From positions 14,162,501 to 14,226,500 of the forward strand of contig JALIRH010000014.1 of the NCBI GenBank assembly GCA_023055505.1: 64,000 nucleotides of DNA, read 5' to 3'. The translations under genes and the position numbers were made by a program. The DNA is from Callipepla californica brunnescens. Its lineage: Eukaryota; Chordata; Aves; Galliformes; Odontophoridae. Shown here in pieces: positions 1-27,045 of the stretch; the stretch's first letter is position 1, and each line of letters starts with the position of its first letter. The notes under the pieces are model-generated. The model did not search any database. It saw nothing but the letters and a program-made list of their open reading frames with translations, and was not told the origin of the DNA.

Positions 1-142
1 GGTGCCACCCTGCACTTGTGCGACGTCAGAAGTGTGGTGCCAGGCTGACGTGAGGTGATTACCTCACAGCCGAGGGCGGGAACCGCGCCCCCATTGGCTC
101 GACCTCCCCGCTCCCTCTGCGGTCCTTCCCCGCTACCCTGCC

Positions 143-150
143 TTATATAG
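143..150 (+). promoter_or_regulatory. TATA-like box
   Basis: TTATATAG lies inside the CpG island between the first and second inverted CCAAT boxes. It is close to the TATA consensus and would place initiation about 30 nt downstream, near 170-180. A TATA motif inside a CpG island is uncommon for a broadly expressed kinase, so it may be fortuitous. Confidence 0.4.
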
Positions 151-174
151 CCCCAGATCTGTCCCGCCTCCGGG

Positions 175-389
175 CCGCCATTGGCTGAGCGTCGCGGTAC
201 GGGGTCGCGATTGGTCGGGGCGGCCGCCCGTCAGCGCGCGCAGGCCTGGCGCGGCCTGCGCGGAGCACCGGGAGGCCATTGTGGCTGGGGCGGCCCTGCG
301 CACCGGAGGAGGTGGAGGCGGCGGAGGTGGCAGCGCGGCTCGCGAGCGCCGCGCCCCGTCCCGCTGGAGCTTGGCCGAGTGAGCAGACG
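175..389 (+). other. MAPK9: MAPK9 exon 1, non-coding 5' UTR (5' end approximate)
   Basis: A consensus donor, GACG|GTGAGG, lies at 389/390 in the CpG island. It is the best donor upstream of the coding exons and fits a 5' UTR exon spliced to the acceptor at 3976/3977. The left boundary is only a guess from the TATA-like box. Short open frames here are GC-rich shadows and are not expected to be translated. Confidence 0.55.
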
Positions 390-3300
390 GTGAGGGAGGG
401 CCGCGAGGAGCGCGTTGCGGGCGGCCGAGCCGGAGCTCCCTGAGCTGAGCCGAGCCCCCCCCCCGGCCCTGCGCTCTCCGGAGTCCCCGGCTCTTCCCGC
501 TGGGCCCGGCCCGCCGAGGCGCAGCCGGGGCCGGGCTGTGTTTCCCCGCGTGTCGCTGCCCCGGGCCCGGCCCTCCGGAGCGGGGGAGGAGGCGGCGAGG
601 CCGAGCTGGGGGCCCCTTCCTTCTTCTCGGCCCTGCCGTGCCCCTCGCCCTTCCCGTGCCGCACCGCTGCCCCTGCCCGGCCGCGCCCGCTGCCCGGCGG
701 GGCGGGGGAGCCGAGCTGTGCCCGGCGGGGACAGACATCGCCCGACTGAAGGAATTCCGTGAGCGCTGCGCGGCTGCTTCGTGATTTCAGCGCGGAGTAA
801 TTGCACGGCGCCTAACACGTCTGAAGTTTTTTCCCCCCCTCCGTCTCCCGGCCGAGCTGCGCCCGCTCGGCGTTTGCTTTCAGCGTTCGTTTAGCACCGG
901 GGCTGCCGGTGAGGTGTGCTGGTTAAAGGCAGAGGTGCTTCTCAGAGAGCCGAGAGGGTAACACCGGCATCGGTTGCTTTGCAGAGTACGTTTGTGTAGG
1001 GGAATATTCCGTGCGGTTTCCTCGTCTTTTCACACGTCCGTGTGTGTGTGCACCGCGCGTTCTTTCTGTCTGCAGTGCAAGTCAGCCTGAAGTTCAGTTT
1101 CGTGATGTTCATTGTGATAACGTTTGTGTATCCAAAACAGCACAGGGAACGTTCCCAGCTGTTCCAACCTGTTGGCTCCAGAAGCTTTTGCCGTGGAAAA
1201 TATCCAGAGAATGGATCTGGTTAATAATAAGTTGCCATTTTAATAGGTGCCTTTTGCAGAGGTGACTGGTGCGGTATGTACATACACTGTAGTGCATTGC
1301 TTTCAGCCCCTGAATGTTTCCCTACTGCAGTTTTGTATGACAGATAATACGTTTGTTGGAGGTGGGTTTGATGCTTCTGTTTTCCTATTTTGGTTATTTT
1401 ACCTCGTGTGAGCTGAGGCTGAAAAGCACTTCTGTGAGCGCTTGCGATTCCTTTGCATAGAGTAAAATCAGCTTGATGATTTTTAATTTTTCCAGTATGT
1501 TACTAAAACAAACACACAAACCTGTGCCCAAGTTATCTGCGTCCCGTGTTCAAAAATAGAAAACTATCTGGAAACGCTGTGATTGAGTAGAGTGCCCTTA
1601 TCGTTGCTCAGAACTGTGCTGACCGGCCCACGAATGAATGACTTCCACGTTTGGCACTGCTCCTGTCTGCTGCAGCTAGGAAGCCATCAATGAAAATGTC
1701 TGTTTCTGAAATGGAAGTAATGCCAGCTTCCAAAAGATTCCTGTATGGGAGGTGTGTGGGGTATGTCATGTAAGGGGGAGTGATGAATCAAACCATCTCG
1801 TGTAGTGGAGTAACAGCTCAGGTTTAAGAAACTTGCCTATGGGATGTACTTATCCCTCTCGAGCAGTGGGCAGCATCCTTATTCAAGGGGTTTAGCCCCC
1901 AAAATAGACTCTGAGCCTTAAATCACATCGATACCTACATTCTCATAGCATTCAGTTTTACATTAGTGTGTGTGTCTGAAGTAACCTTGGTCCTGCTGCT
2001 CCCAGGCAGAAGCTGGGGCTGGGGAGGGGTGGGTGCTCAGTGCACTGAACTCCAAGGATATCTGAATACATAGAGCTTGTGTGTTGCACTTACAAATCCC
2101 TCTTTGGGTCTCTTCTAAAGAGCTTATCCTGGTCTTTAAACTGTTTTCAAGTGATGACTTTGTACAGACAAGATTTCTAAAAGTGGGGGTTCTTTGGTTC
2201 AGGATCACTTCCTTTTCCCTCTGCTTCTTTATCTCTTACAGAACAGCAGTGATCTTCGTTAACCCATGAAGGAATACTAGCATAGGTCCCACCTAACTAA
2301 CAAGTCTAACTTGATTTCCAGCATAATCGACAGCTGCACTTTTTTTCCCCTCTTTAAGCTTTTTTCAGAGAGAGAATCTTGACCTTTTTCTAAGTCTTGT
2401 CTTTCCAGCTGTGTCTGTCTTCCAGCATTTGGAGATGTACTTCAGTCTCCATTAGGATTTGCAGCATTTTGCTTGTTTTCCTCATCCGTTTCCTGTGTTC
2501 CTGTGCTCAGGCCATGGGAAAGATGCTGATCCGTCCTGCTCCCACCTGGGAAGGGAGAGGCCCGAATTCCAATTCCTGAAGCTACTAGAAGCCACTCGTG
2601 TGCCTGTGCACCCTCCCAGGGTGTGCTTCTGGGTTGCTGTCGAGGCTCTTCTGCTTTGCATGGGCCCACCAACATTCTGTAAACTGGTAAAGAGGGAGAG
2701 AATACTGCTCTTTCTTTAGCTACAGATGATACAGTACAGCCGGGTGGTTAGGCTGGCTGCTTGTAGGGGAGGTGATCTGCTTTCATTTCCTGTTTCAAGG
2801 AACTCTTGGCTGTGCAGTTTGGTCTGGGCTGTAATGACACGATCTATCATGATGCGTGTGAAATTAAAAATTGGAGAATTTCTCAGGGTCCTCATTGGTT
2901 ATCACTGAGGTAATTGTCTGGTAAGGCTTGGAGGGGAGATGGATGCCCAGGAAAGTGAGGTCTGTGCTCCTGCTACCGTAGCATTTGGAATTGAAGAGGT
3001 GTAGTCCACTACCTTGTTCTCTGATTAATTGCCTACATCTAATTCATTGCAGACTGACGACATCCAGTGAAGGAGAGCCCATGACTTCCTTAGGGAATCT
3101 TCTGTATCACTACACCACTTCTGCCTTTACAAAATGGACTGTTTCTCTTTCTTCCCTTTCCTTCACATCTTCCAAAAAGTCTAATCAAAATCTTTGTAGC
3201 GCGTTGCTAATCACATCCATTGTGTTCATGCATTATTTCATTCCTCCTTTCCTCTCTCTGCCTTTAGTGCAGTTCCTTCTCTCTGTTTGCAGTAACCCAG

Positions 3301-3976
3301 TTAACAAGATGTCTTTTCCTCCTAGACCTTGCTCCTTACTGCCCTCTGGACTCGGTCTTTCTGGAAGTCCAGTTGCAGCTTTGAGAGGAAAGCAGATGAG
3401 AACTGTGACTGCCTGGATGGGATTGCTGTTTGCCTGCAGTTTGCTTTTCCCTTTGTTAAAGGGAATTGTTAACATGCACACAAAACAATCCTCAAGCACT
3501 GTAATGCATTTGGGATAAGACTTACTGTTGTAGCAGGGCCAGGTCTTAGAAACTTTAGTACCAACTCTTAATCCTTGTGGGACTTGAACTGTTAGCATGG
3601 GATGTCAGTTTGTGTTTCGGACAGGACAGTGGGAGGTCATAGCAGTAACTCAGAGTTACAGAAGTTCTGAGTCCTGGAGTCTCCTTCCAGGAGGAGAGAC
3701 TGAGGGCGTTGTTTGTTTTCACAGTTGTTTACTTAGCTGCTTTTTGTTTTAGTGATTGGAATGGAAATGTTTGCTTACAGCTGGGAAAGGTATGAGTATT
3801 TGTTGTCTGATCTGCGGGGCTTTTTCATTAGCAGTAGTTGTAAGTGAAGCAGAAATAATGCTTATTTAATAGTATGCTATTGAAAAATTCATGTGTTAAA
3901 ATATGCATAATCTATTTTCCATCTTGTCGGCCTTGAATTACTCAAATTGAACATTTGTTTTCTTTTTTTCTTTAAG
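390..3976 (+). other. MAPK9: MAPK9 intron 1
   Basis: Runs from GTGAGG at 390 to a polypyrimidine tract and TTTAAG at 3971-3976. The first 370 nt continue the CpG island and the rest is A/T-rich unique sequence. I see no convincing exon, RNA gene or recognisable mobile element. Alternative non-coding first exons could exist here but cannot be recognised without transcripts. Confidence 0.6.
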
Positions 3977-19692
<15,716 letters not shown>

Positions 19693-20083
19693 TCAGCCAG
19701 GGTTGCAGACTTAATTTTGGAAAAGAACTTGCTTCCATTGGGCCTGAATTGCTTGTAAGTTAATGGAACAAAGTAGAAAAACTCCACGTTCTGCATGTTC
19801 TGCTAAAGTAATGCCTGTTTTTATGTTTACTCAGTTGTTATGAAACTGCCTGCTTAATGTTGTAGAATGAAAGCAAATCATTGTCTAAGGAACAAAAGAA
19901 AAAATAAGTTTAGACACTATTACAGGCTTTTCTTTGTTTCAGCCTATTTCAGGTGAGCAGTTATAATAGACTTCTAGCCAATAACTTCTCTTGAGTGAGT
20001 TCATGCATCTTCAGTCCTAACTGGCAGGCTTTTGTGACATCAGTGGTTGTTTACATTTTAGTACAGTATTGCTCATTTGTAGG

Positions 20084-20101
20084 TTTTTTTTTTTTTTTTT
20101 T
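20084..20101 (+). repeat. T18 homopolymer in 3' UTR
   Basis: Eighteen T in a row about 400 nt after the stop codon, a possible poly-U protein-binding stretch in the mRNA and a likely length polymorphism. Confidence 0.8.
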
Positions 20102-21014
20102 GAATGTACAGTGTCTATGAAGTTTGTTTTAACGTGTGACTATGGCAGTTTGCATTATTTAATGACTGGAGTGTTGTGTGTAAGTGTTAACTCGCATGGT
20201 GAACGCTCTCAGTACTGTGTTTAAGGGGCAGTTACTTTTCCATATAGCACTTTTTTGAGCCCTTTCTATTTTCACTTCCCAATGGTTCTGTCCTCTTGTA
20301 GAAGGGAAAAACACAACATTCAAAGAGTATAGCCATACCTTCATACTTCATCAGTGAATATCTGACTTTTTTCTAGTTATTTAAACATGGATGGAGGATA
20401 CAGTGGCTTGGTTCAATCTTGAAGAAGGATGGGTGACTTTTTGTGAAGCTGTGCCTGTTCAGAGGAGGGGATGGTGCTGAACTGTTTTGTATTTTTTTTT
20501 AGCTCTTGATACTGATCCTTTAACTAAACCAGAAAAGGAAATTGCATATGTGATGCTCTTCATTCAGTGCAGGTGAATTGGAGAGACTTGCAGTCTAAGT
20601 GCCCTGAGAAAAAGAACTGCATAAATGTTTTCCATTTTTTTTAATGGGTCCATTCTATCTAGTCAGTAATTAAAAAATATTGTAGCTTTGAGTCATTTGT
20701 CAATTATTTACTGAACTTAGCTCTAGTTCCAAATTAAGAAATCCTCTCTGTTTCTGCTGGGAGAGGAAAACGTAATATATTTAATACGTGCATTTTCTAA
20801 ATACAGTGTCAGAGGAGGGATTATTTCTGTTTCAACACAGGCTTCTCAATGCAGTTTTCAGGACTGTGTAACACAAACACCACCTGCACAATCTGTTACA
20901 TTCTTAGAAAATGTCTGTGATAGAGTAGGGCTTGAATTACCAGGTACTGCACACCTGTGAGTTTGTGCACGTCCCTTCAGAGCAGTGCACAGTCGTGTGA
21001 AGTTCTGCTAAAGG

Positions 21015-21016
<2 letters not shown>

Positions 21017-21073
<57 letters not shown>
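21017..21073 (+). repeat. Compound microsatellite (TG)n(AG)n
   Basis: About 22 TG units from 21017 to 21060 followed by AG units to about 21073, in the predicted 3' UTR. Likely polymorphic; in RNA it forms a GU-rich tract. Confidence 0.95.
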
Positions 21074-21692
21074 AAACTGTGTGACTGTAACAGTAACAGA
21101 TGTGCAAGTCGAGGTAAAACACCACTTTCTTAAAGGCACTGTATTTAGCTGATGGTCCAGATACTGCTGACTTGAATATATACAGAGGACTTATAAAATG
21201 TGCTGGCGTAGCTAGCTGCTGCATTACTGAGATGTCTAATAGACTCTTGTAGAAGAAAACTGACCCTTGCTTCTGACCTTAAGATTTGAAAACAGCAACT
21301 TTTTCTAATGCAGACATTGCTTTTTCATTATAAATTGTACCCATATGGTTTTAATGAGCTAAATTTGGTGTAGTAAAAATATTGAGGTTTTGCTGCCCCA
21401 TAATGTAACAGCATTGCATTAAGTTTTTCTTTTAACTTCAGAATGCTCATCTGGAATTATGATTATTTTTTCCTAAAGAAATCTGAGTTGTAGGATATTG
21501 AGGGCTTGGGGTTTTAGCCATCGTTTGGTTTAAAACCACTTTCTTTGGATACTGATGATATATATGGAATATTTTTAGTGCATTTTTGTCACTGACAAAG
21601 TATCTAAAATACCTATTACTGTATAGCAGTACAGTACAGGCTGCTGTTCTTTTGTATTTTTTTAATCATTGTTATATGTGTAAGTGAAAATT

Positions 21693-21698
21693 ATTAAA
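21693..21698 (+). terminator. MAPK9: Candidate poly(A) signal ATTAAA
   Basis: ATTAAA about 2 kb after the stop codon, followed by mixed T-rich sequence. It is a plausible proximal cleavage site for a short 3' UTR form. Confidence 0.4.
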
Positions 21699-21810
21699 GG
21701 TGCCTATTCAAAATTACCATTAGTGATTTCAGACTAGCTGTGGTTTTTTACCCTTCCTCTTCAGCCCATCAAAAGCTGCAACCACTGTGGAATGAAACTA
21801 AAAACGAGCA

Positions 21811-21816
21811 AATAAA
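21811..21816 (+). terminator. MAPK9: Candidate poly(A) signal AATAAA
   Basis: AATAAA followed 30-60 nt later by a TGTGCTTTACTGG/TCTCTGGT stretch that resembles a GU-rich downstream element. It is the best proximal end of the MAPK9 mRNA. Confidence 0.5.
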
Positions 21817-24800
21817 AGCAACAGAGGAAACTAATGGCTGAATTTCAGAAGTTAGCTGTGCTTTACTGGTCATCTCTGGTCATATTTTCCAAAGTTATCA
21901 GTGACACAGTGGCGTTAAGCCAGCAGTCCTTTATGAAGGGGTGGCTTTCCTGACGATGGAAGTTTTGCATTCTCTTTAAAAATAGCATCCTGTGAACTGT
22001 CTCGTGTTGGTCGTCCACAGTTTCTGCCTGCCTGTTTTAGAGGGCTGCCCAAAGTCTTTGAAGAATGGTAGAATGCAGCATTTTATACATTTCATATTAC
22101 TCTCGATGAAAAAGCTTGTTTCCTTGTGTGAACATGAGGGACAAAGATCTCCAGCAGTTTATTCTATCTGCTGCTCAAACAACTGCAGAACAAACCTGTC
22201 CCATTTACCTGCATGGTAACTGGCTGGGTCTTTTCCTGCTCCACACCAGAGCCTTCTGTGGAAGTTACTGCTGTGCATTTCAATATTCTTGATTCACTAT
22301 GGCAGTAATCTTCTGGACTTTGTTTCATGATTGCTCTTTATCTTTTTCATCTGAAGTTACACTGTACCAGATGCATCGTTTTAACCTTTGCTGTTCCGGA
22401 AGGTTGAATGCAACAAACAAACATTTTTCATATGGTTCAGATACCAGGTGGCCTCCAGGTGTCTTCCAACCCAATTTGCTCCGTGATTTGAGTAGTTTTT
22501 GTAATGTTTTTTGTTTTTGAACACAGAACTGCCCTATCTGCATGATGTGAGCTGATATCTGACCTTCTCCTGGTATATGTGATTATCTCTCATGTAGTCT
22601 TTGAACAAAATAAGCCCTGAGATTGAGCTTCCTTGTAAATCTGACTGTAGGAAAAGCTGCTCCATACCTTATGTTCATAAATGCTCCTTGCTATTGCATT
22701 CATTGAAGCTTCTGAACTCTGCCATAACATTGTTGCCTATGGAGCGTGCATGAGATGAAAAGTATGAATACTGTGGATTTTGATTCTGGTATAAATGGAA
22801 ACAAACTGCTAAGTACCTGAATAAGCATCCAGCTCTCAGAAGGCAGATAACATTCAGCAAAACACGTGCAGAACAGATGCATGCTGATGTTCTCATGCTT
22901 TTCCAGTGTGCACACAGAGGCTGTACAGCACTGCATGCAGGCTCTATGTATGGTTGTATTCCTGACTGAAGCTTAGGTTCTGTGGCACGTCTCTGTAATG
23001 GTCGTGGATGCTGTGAGATCACTGGTGGAGAACAAAATGCACATGTAACTTCACAGGGGTTTGAAAGTGTAGAGAATTTGGTGTGCAATATAATCACTTT
23101 TATTCCTAATACTAAAATCATGTATGTAAAGTGATGCAAATGACTTTTTTTTTTTGCACTTTGGCTTTTATAAATATTTATGTGTATTTAAAGACTAAGG
23201 ATGTGTGTATACATATGCATATATATGGTAGAAACCTGCTCAGTTTTGTAAACACGAATGTTACTTTTCTGTATGAGAGACTTTGTTTAGTGTTAACACT
23301 ACTGCAGTGAACATAAGCAGTTTATGAAATACAACAAAAAACGAGTGGTGGTCAACATAGATGCAATCAGTACTCTTAACTGCTCACCTGAAGAGAAAAA
23401 ATTAGAGAATCTATGGCTATTAATCAGATTCTTTACCAGAAACCTTGGTAGATGTATGAACACTGAGTAGCTGACTGGCATTGCAGAAATGGAGTATGTT
23501 TTTAAGGTTTATCTGTGCTCATATCATTTTTCCTCAAGAAAACCAAACAAACCCAAACCTTTAGAAGGAGAACCCTGGCATTGTGAAACCTGTAAGTGTG
23601 CTTTGAGGAAATGGTATGATATGACAAGCGTTGTTTATCTTAACTGAAAATGACAAAAAAACACAAGGAACCAATGTTAAAATGAAGGCTTTGTCTGCAC
23701 AGAGCATACACAACAAGCAAGTCTGGCTGGAACCAGTGTTTGCAAACAGCTTTTGGGGCTTTGTGGTGTTTCCTGCAAGGGTTTGCCTTGTCAAAATAGT
23801 GAAAATGAAACCAAACCTAAACTTATAATTAATGAATTCGTTGGTAATTTAAAAACCTGTTGAGGACCAGAGGGCTTTTGTCTCTTTAAGTCCTAACAGA
23901 GTATATAGATGTTTATTCAAAATTAAGTGGGGGCTTGGGGGAGGAAATAGTAATACCATATGTTTTATTTTTCCTTCCCAAAGGAAGGATCTCAAATGCT
24001 AAATTGTAGTGCTGGATTGGTTTCTACTTGCCTTAAAATTACAGTTTTACAACTGAAGTAAGATTTAGACATTCAGAATAAAACTGAGCTACTGAGCCTC
24101 CAAGAAGGGGGTGTGCTGCTTTGGGCAGCAGTGCTGTCCCCTCGTTCAATGCGTGCTGGAGTTGAGCTGCTGAGGTGCAGACAAATCTTTCAGGAGCACA
24201 GTGCTGGGTCTGAACACAGGCCCGCTCTTGTGTGGAGTGTTTCATTTAAATTGTGACTCTTGAAATGGAAGCACTGGAGTGCAGGGGGGAAATGCTCACA
24301 GCCTTTGTATGTTCCACGTATGTCACATGGATTCTATCAGGGCTTGATGCTAAACTTAGTGATGCTGTATGCTGGGAGTCAAATTCTTTCCTGGGATGTG
24401 TGCTGTGTAATGCCTGCTCAAAACTGGTTTTGATCCGGGGATACCTGCACCAGATGCAGAATTTGGGCTGAAGTTCCTCTAGGTGAATCTAGTAACTTTG
24501 CTTTGCCACAGTGTCTTCAATGTCTTATTTTTTTAAACGTGTTCAAAGTATGACAGAAAAAAAAATGCATTCTGGCTCATTCTTTTACATATATCTTAAA
24601 TTGTCTCTCACGTGAATAATAGTGATGTTCTTATAAAGCCTATTGCACAACTTACCAAATCACTTCTAATTTTGCCCACTGCGTGCTGAAAATGTCTGGA
24701 GCTAAACTAATGTTTGATGTAAGCCATCTTTTCTCATATCAGTGTTGGAGGAAAGCGAAGAGATCATCATTTCTGCTTGTTTTATAGAAGGACTATTTTT

Positions 24801-26029
24801 GTAGCTAGAATTTCAGTTGTTGGCTTTCAATCCCACATCCTCGTTTGGTGGGTGGAGATTTACCAAGGTCCTCTATTTCAAAAAAAAATATATGTAGAGC
24901 AAGTCCAGTATAAAATTAAGGTAATAAAATAGTCTTCTGTGGTTTGTTACTGAAAATATGGCAGATTATTTTGGTCTGAGTATGCAAAAGAAGGTAGAGA
25001 ATATACACGTAACTGTCTGAGTTTGTTCTCCTTGATGCTGCTGCTTATTTCTTGGAGAGGTGCTTGCAGTTTTGCACAACAGAAATCAGCTTTGTTAATT
25101 GTTGGGTTTGAAGCACTTTAGGATTCTTCCAAATAAAACCAGTGCACGGTGTGGGAAGGAGTGACATACAACTATTTGCTCTGTTTAAATCTGGTTGCAG
25201 TCAATTTGATCAGCGTTTTTCCTTTGAGTTTGAACCTGTTCTCAGAGGTGTCGTATTTGAGATTTTTTTTTTTGATGGGCTAAAATTTAACACGTAGTAA
25301 GAGATCGTTTGGGAAACACCTCTCTATGCAATTGCACGTAGGGTGACTTCAACAGCACCATGACTACCTGGGCATCTGTTGTGTGAACGATGGCAAGCTC
25401 TTTATTATAGCTGTATGGAAAGCTCAGCTAGCTGTGGGCACTAGGATTTTTTTCTTAAAGCAAAAAAATCTTCCGTTGGCTCTTAATCCTAATCCAGACG
25501 TGTGTACAGTAACATCTGCTTACACTGGGACTCTGCTGTAATAGATGCTCTGTGGGCACCATAGGAGGGCAGAGTCCCCAGATCAGAGCTCTGGCAGCCT
25601 GACATCCATGGTGTGCCCGTGTGTGTGTGTTCCCCATGCTGCCTCTTTACTTCCTAGTTTCTAGGATAATGAAAGCAGAGGAGAAAGCAGTCAGGTAAGA
25701 GCCACGTTTTATGTCTGCTGTCTGAATCAGTAGTCCTCTTTGTTAGTGAGAGCAGAGCCAGGTTAATACCCATAATACTCGTGCTGTTATTTGGTCTGCT
25801 AATGGGGAGTAACTTCTTAAAGAGCCGTGTGTGTCACTAGCTTTTCTATGAATTCAGATGCTTACATTGGTGCTAATTTTTTTAAAAGAAAATGTAACAG
25901 ATGGTTAGCAGTGTATTTGCCTGTTTTTGATACCTATATTTTCTTAGATGTTGGCGAATTGAACTTTATAAGATGACTAATGTGCATTTTCAGCTTCATC
26001 GGGTTTCCAAATTTTCCTAAAGTCAAGAG

Positions 26030-26088
26030 TTTAAAATCCCATGGTAGTTAACTGCTTTGTGTTTAAGATCCCATGGTAGTTACTGCTT
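26030..26088 (+). repeat. Short tandem duplication, two 27-28 nt copies
   Basis: The element containing CCCATGGTAGTT-(A)-ACTGCTT occurs at 26030-26057 and again at 26062-26088, with one substitution and one missing base. It looks like a recent local duplication. Confidence 0.85.
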
Positions 26089-27021
26089 CTTGGGAGCGCC
26101 TGTTTCAGGTGTTTTGTACACTGATAAAGTGAACGTGATTAGAATTGATAGCAACACGTAACTGTGATCCTGTTGTTTAAGTTTCAGGGCACGCTGGGTC
26201 CCAGAGGTGGTCCTGGGAGCATTGTGTCATCCAGAAACCTAAATCAGGGCAGATGAGATCCTTGTGTGCAGGTACCCAGCACTGCAGAGCCTTCTCGGGT
26301 CATTAAGATAGAGAGATTAGATAATTATTATTTTTTTCATCTATTTTAAAGAGAAATGGAACAAATAAATGAACTGGTTTGGTATAAATTCAGTTGTTAA
26401 TTCCAGAGAATGTATTCTGTGGTTTGCTCCAGAACACATGCTATTAAAGGGAATGGTTGGCTCCTTGAGTGATTTGTTAGGAAATCTGACATCACCTATG
26501 ATTTAACCCCTTCCCAAAACACTCTGTCCTTCCCCTTTTGGGCCCTTTTTGCCGCCCCTTTCCCAAACATCACAGAGCAGCATCAAGCCCTGCCACTTGT
26601 CACGGTGTTCTGATTTTATGGCCTTAATATTAGTTACGATACAGTATATAATTTCAGAAGGAAGATGTATTTTGAAGCCTGATTACACAAACACGTGGCC
26701 TCTTGTGCCTATGAAGTTAGGCTTTGATTGTCGTATCTCGTTCTTGTGCAATAGGAACGTGTTCCCTTCGATGCGGTGACGTTTATCTGCTGCTGGACTT
26801 TGTGTTCAGGATGATGGAAGGTATTTTTGTTGTATGGGCAGCAGTCATGCTTCCTTGTTTTTTTTTCTTTTGGATTTTTTTTTTTTTTAAGGGAACTAGA
26901 ATTTCACAAAGAAAGCTGCCAATAACTAGTTCTGAAGTGCTAGTTACAGCCTTGTTCTGAAGCTTTTTTTTCCTCCAAAAATCGTACCGTAAAACAGTAC
27001 TAAAGCCACTGTAAAATTACA

Positions 27022-27027
27022 AATAAA
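27022..27027 (+). terminator. MAPK9: Candidate distal poly(A) signal AATAAA
   Basis: AATAAA in an A/T-rich setting, followed within 30-90 nt by a long run of TGTT/TCTTGTTTCTTGTG, an excellent GU/U-rich downstream element. It could end an extended MAPK9 3' UTR of about 7.3 kb or a separate non-coding transcript. Confidence 0.4.
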
Positions 27028-27045
27028 TATGTATACTCAAGCAAT

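Larger units (their letters stand above)
1..389 (+). promoter_or_regulatory. MAPK9: MAPK9 CpG-island promoter with CRE-like, CCAAT and TATA-like motifs
   Basis: GC- and CpG-dense DNA immediately upstream of and including exon 1; the CpG richness continues to about 760. Visible motifs are CGACGTCA at 21-28, TGACGTGAG at 46-54 (ATF/CREB half-site), GC-box-like GGGCGG near 74-79, inverted CCAAT boxes (ATTGG) at 93-97, 180-184 and 210-214, and TTATATAG at 143-150. A TATA-driven start would fall near 170-180, whereas an NF-Y/GC-box start would fall further downstream, so the transcription start is unresolved. The factor assignments are inference from motif identity. Confidence 0.75.
19693..27045 (+). 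other. MAPK9: MAPK9 3' UTR and possible extended 3' UTR
   Basis: A/T-rich, mostly unique DNA with no coding exon after the stop. Candidate poly(A) signals are ATTAAA at 21693-21698 and AATAAA at 21811-21816, 24923-24928, 25132-25137 and 27022-27027; the last is followed by a strong GT/T-rich stretch. UTR to about 21.8 kb is likely. Extension to 27.05 kb is inference. Confidence 0.55.

Noticed and set aside
133..818. Long open frames on both strands of the GC-rich 5' end (up to 201 codons).
   Set aside because: High GC content suppresses stop codons. The translations are Pro/Arg/Ala/Gly-rich with no domain, and they overlap each other across the CpG island and exon 1.
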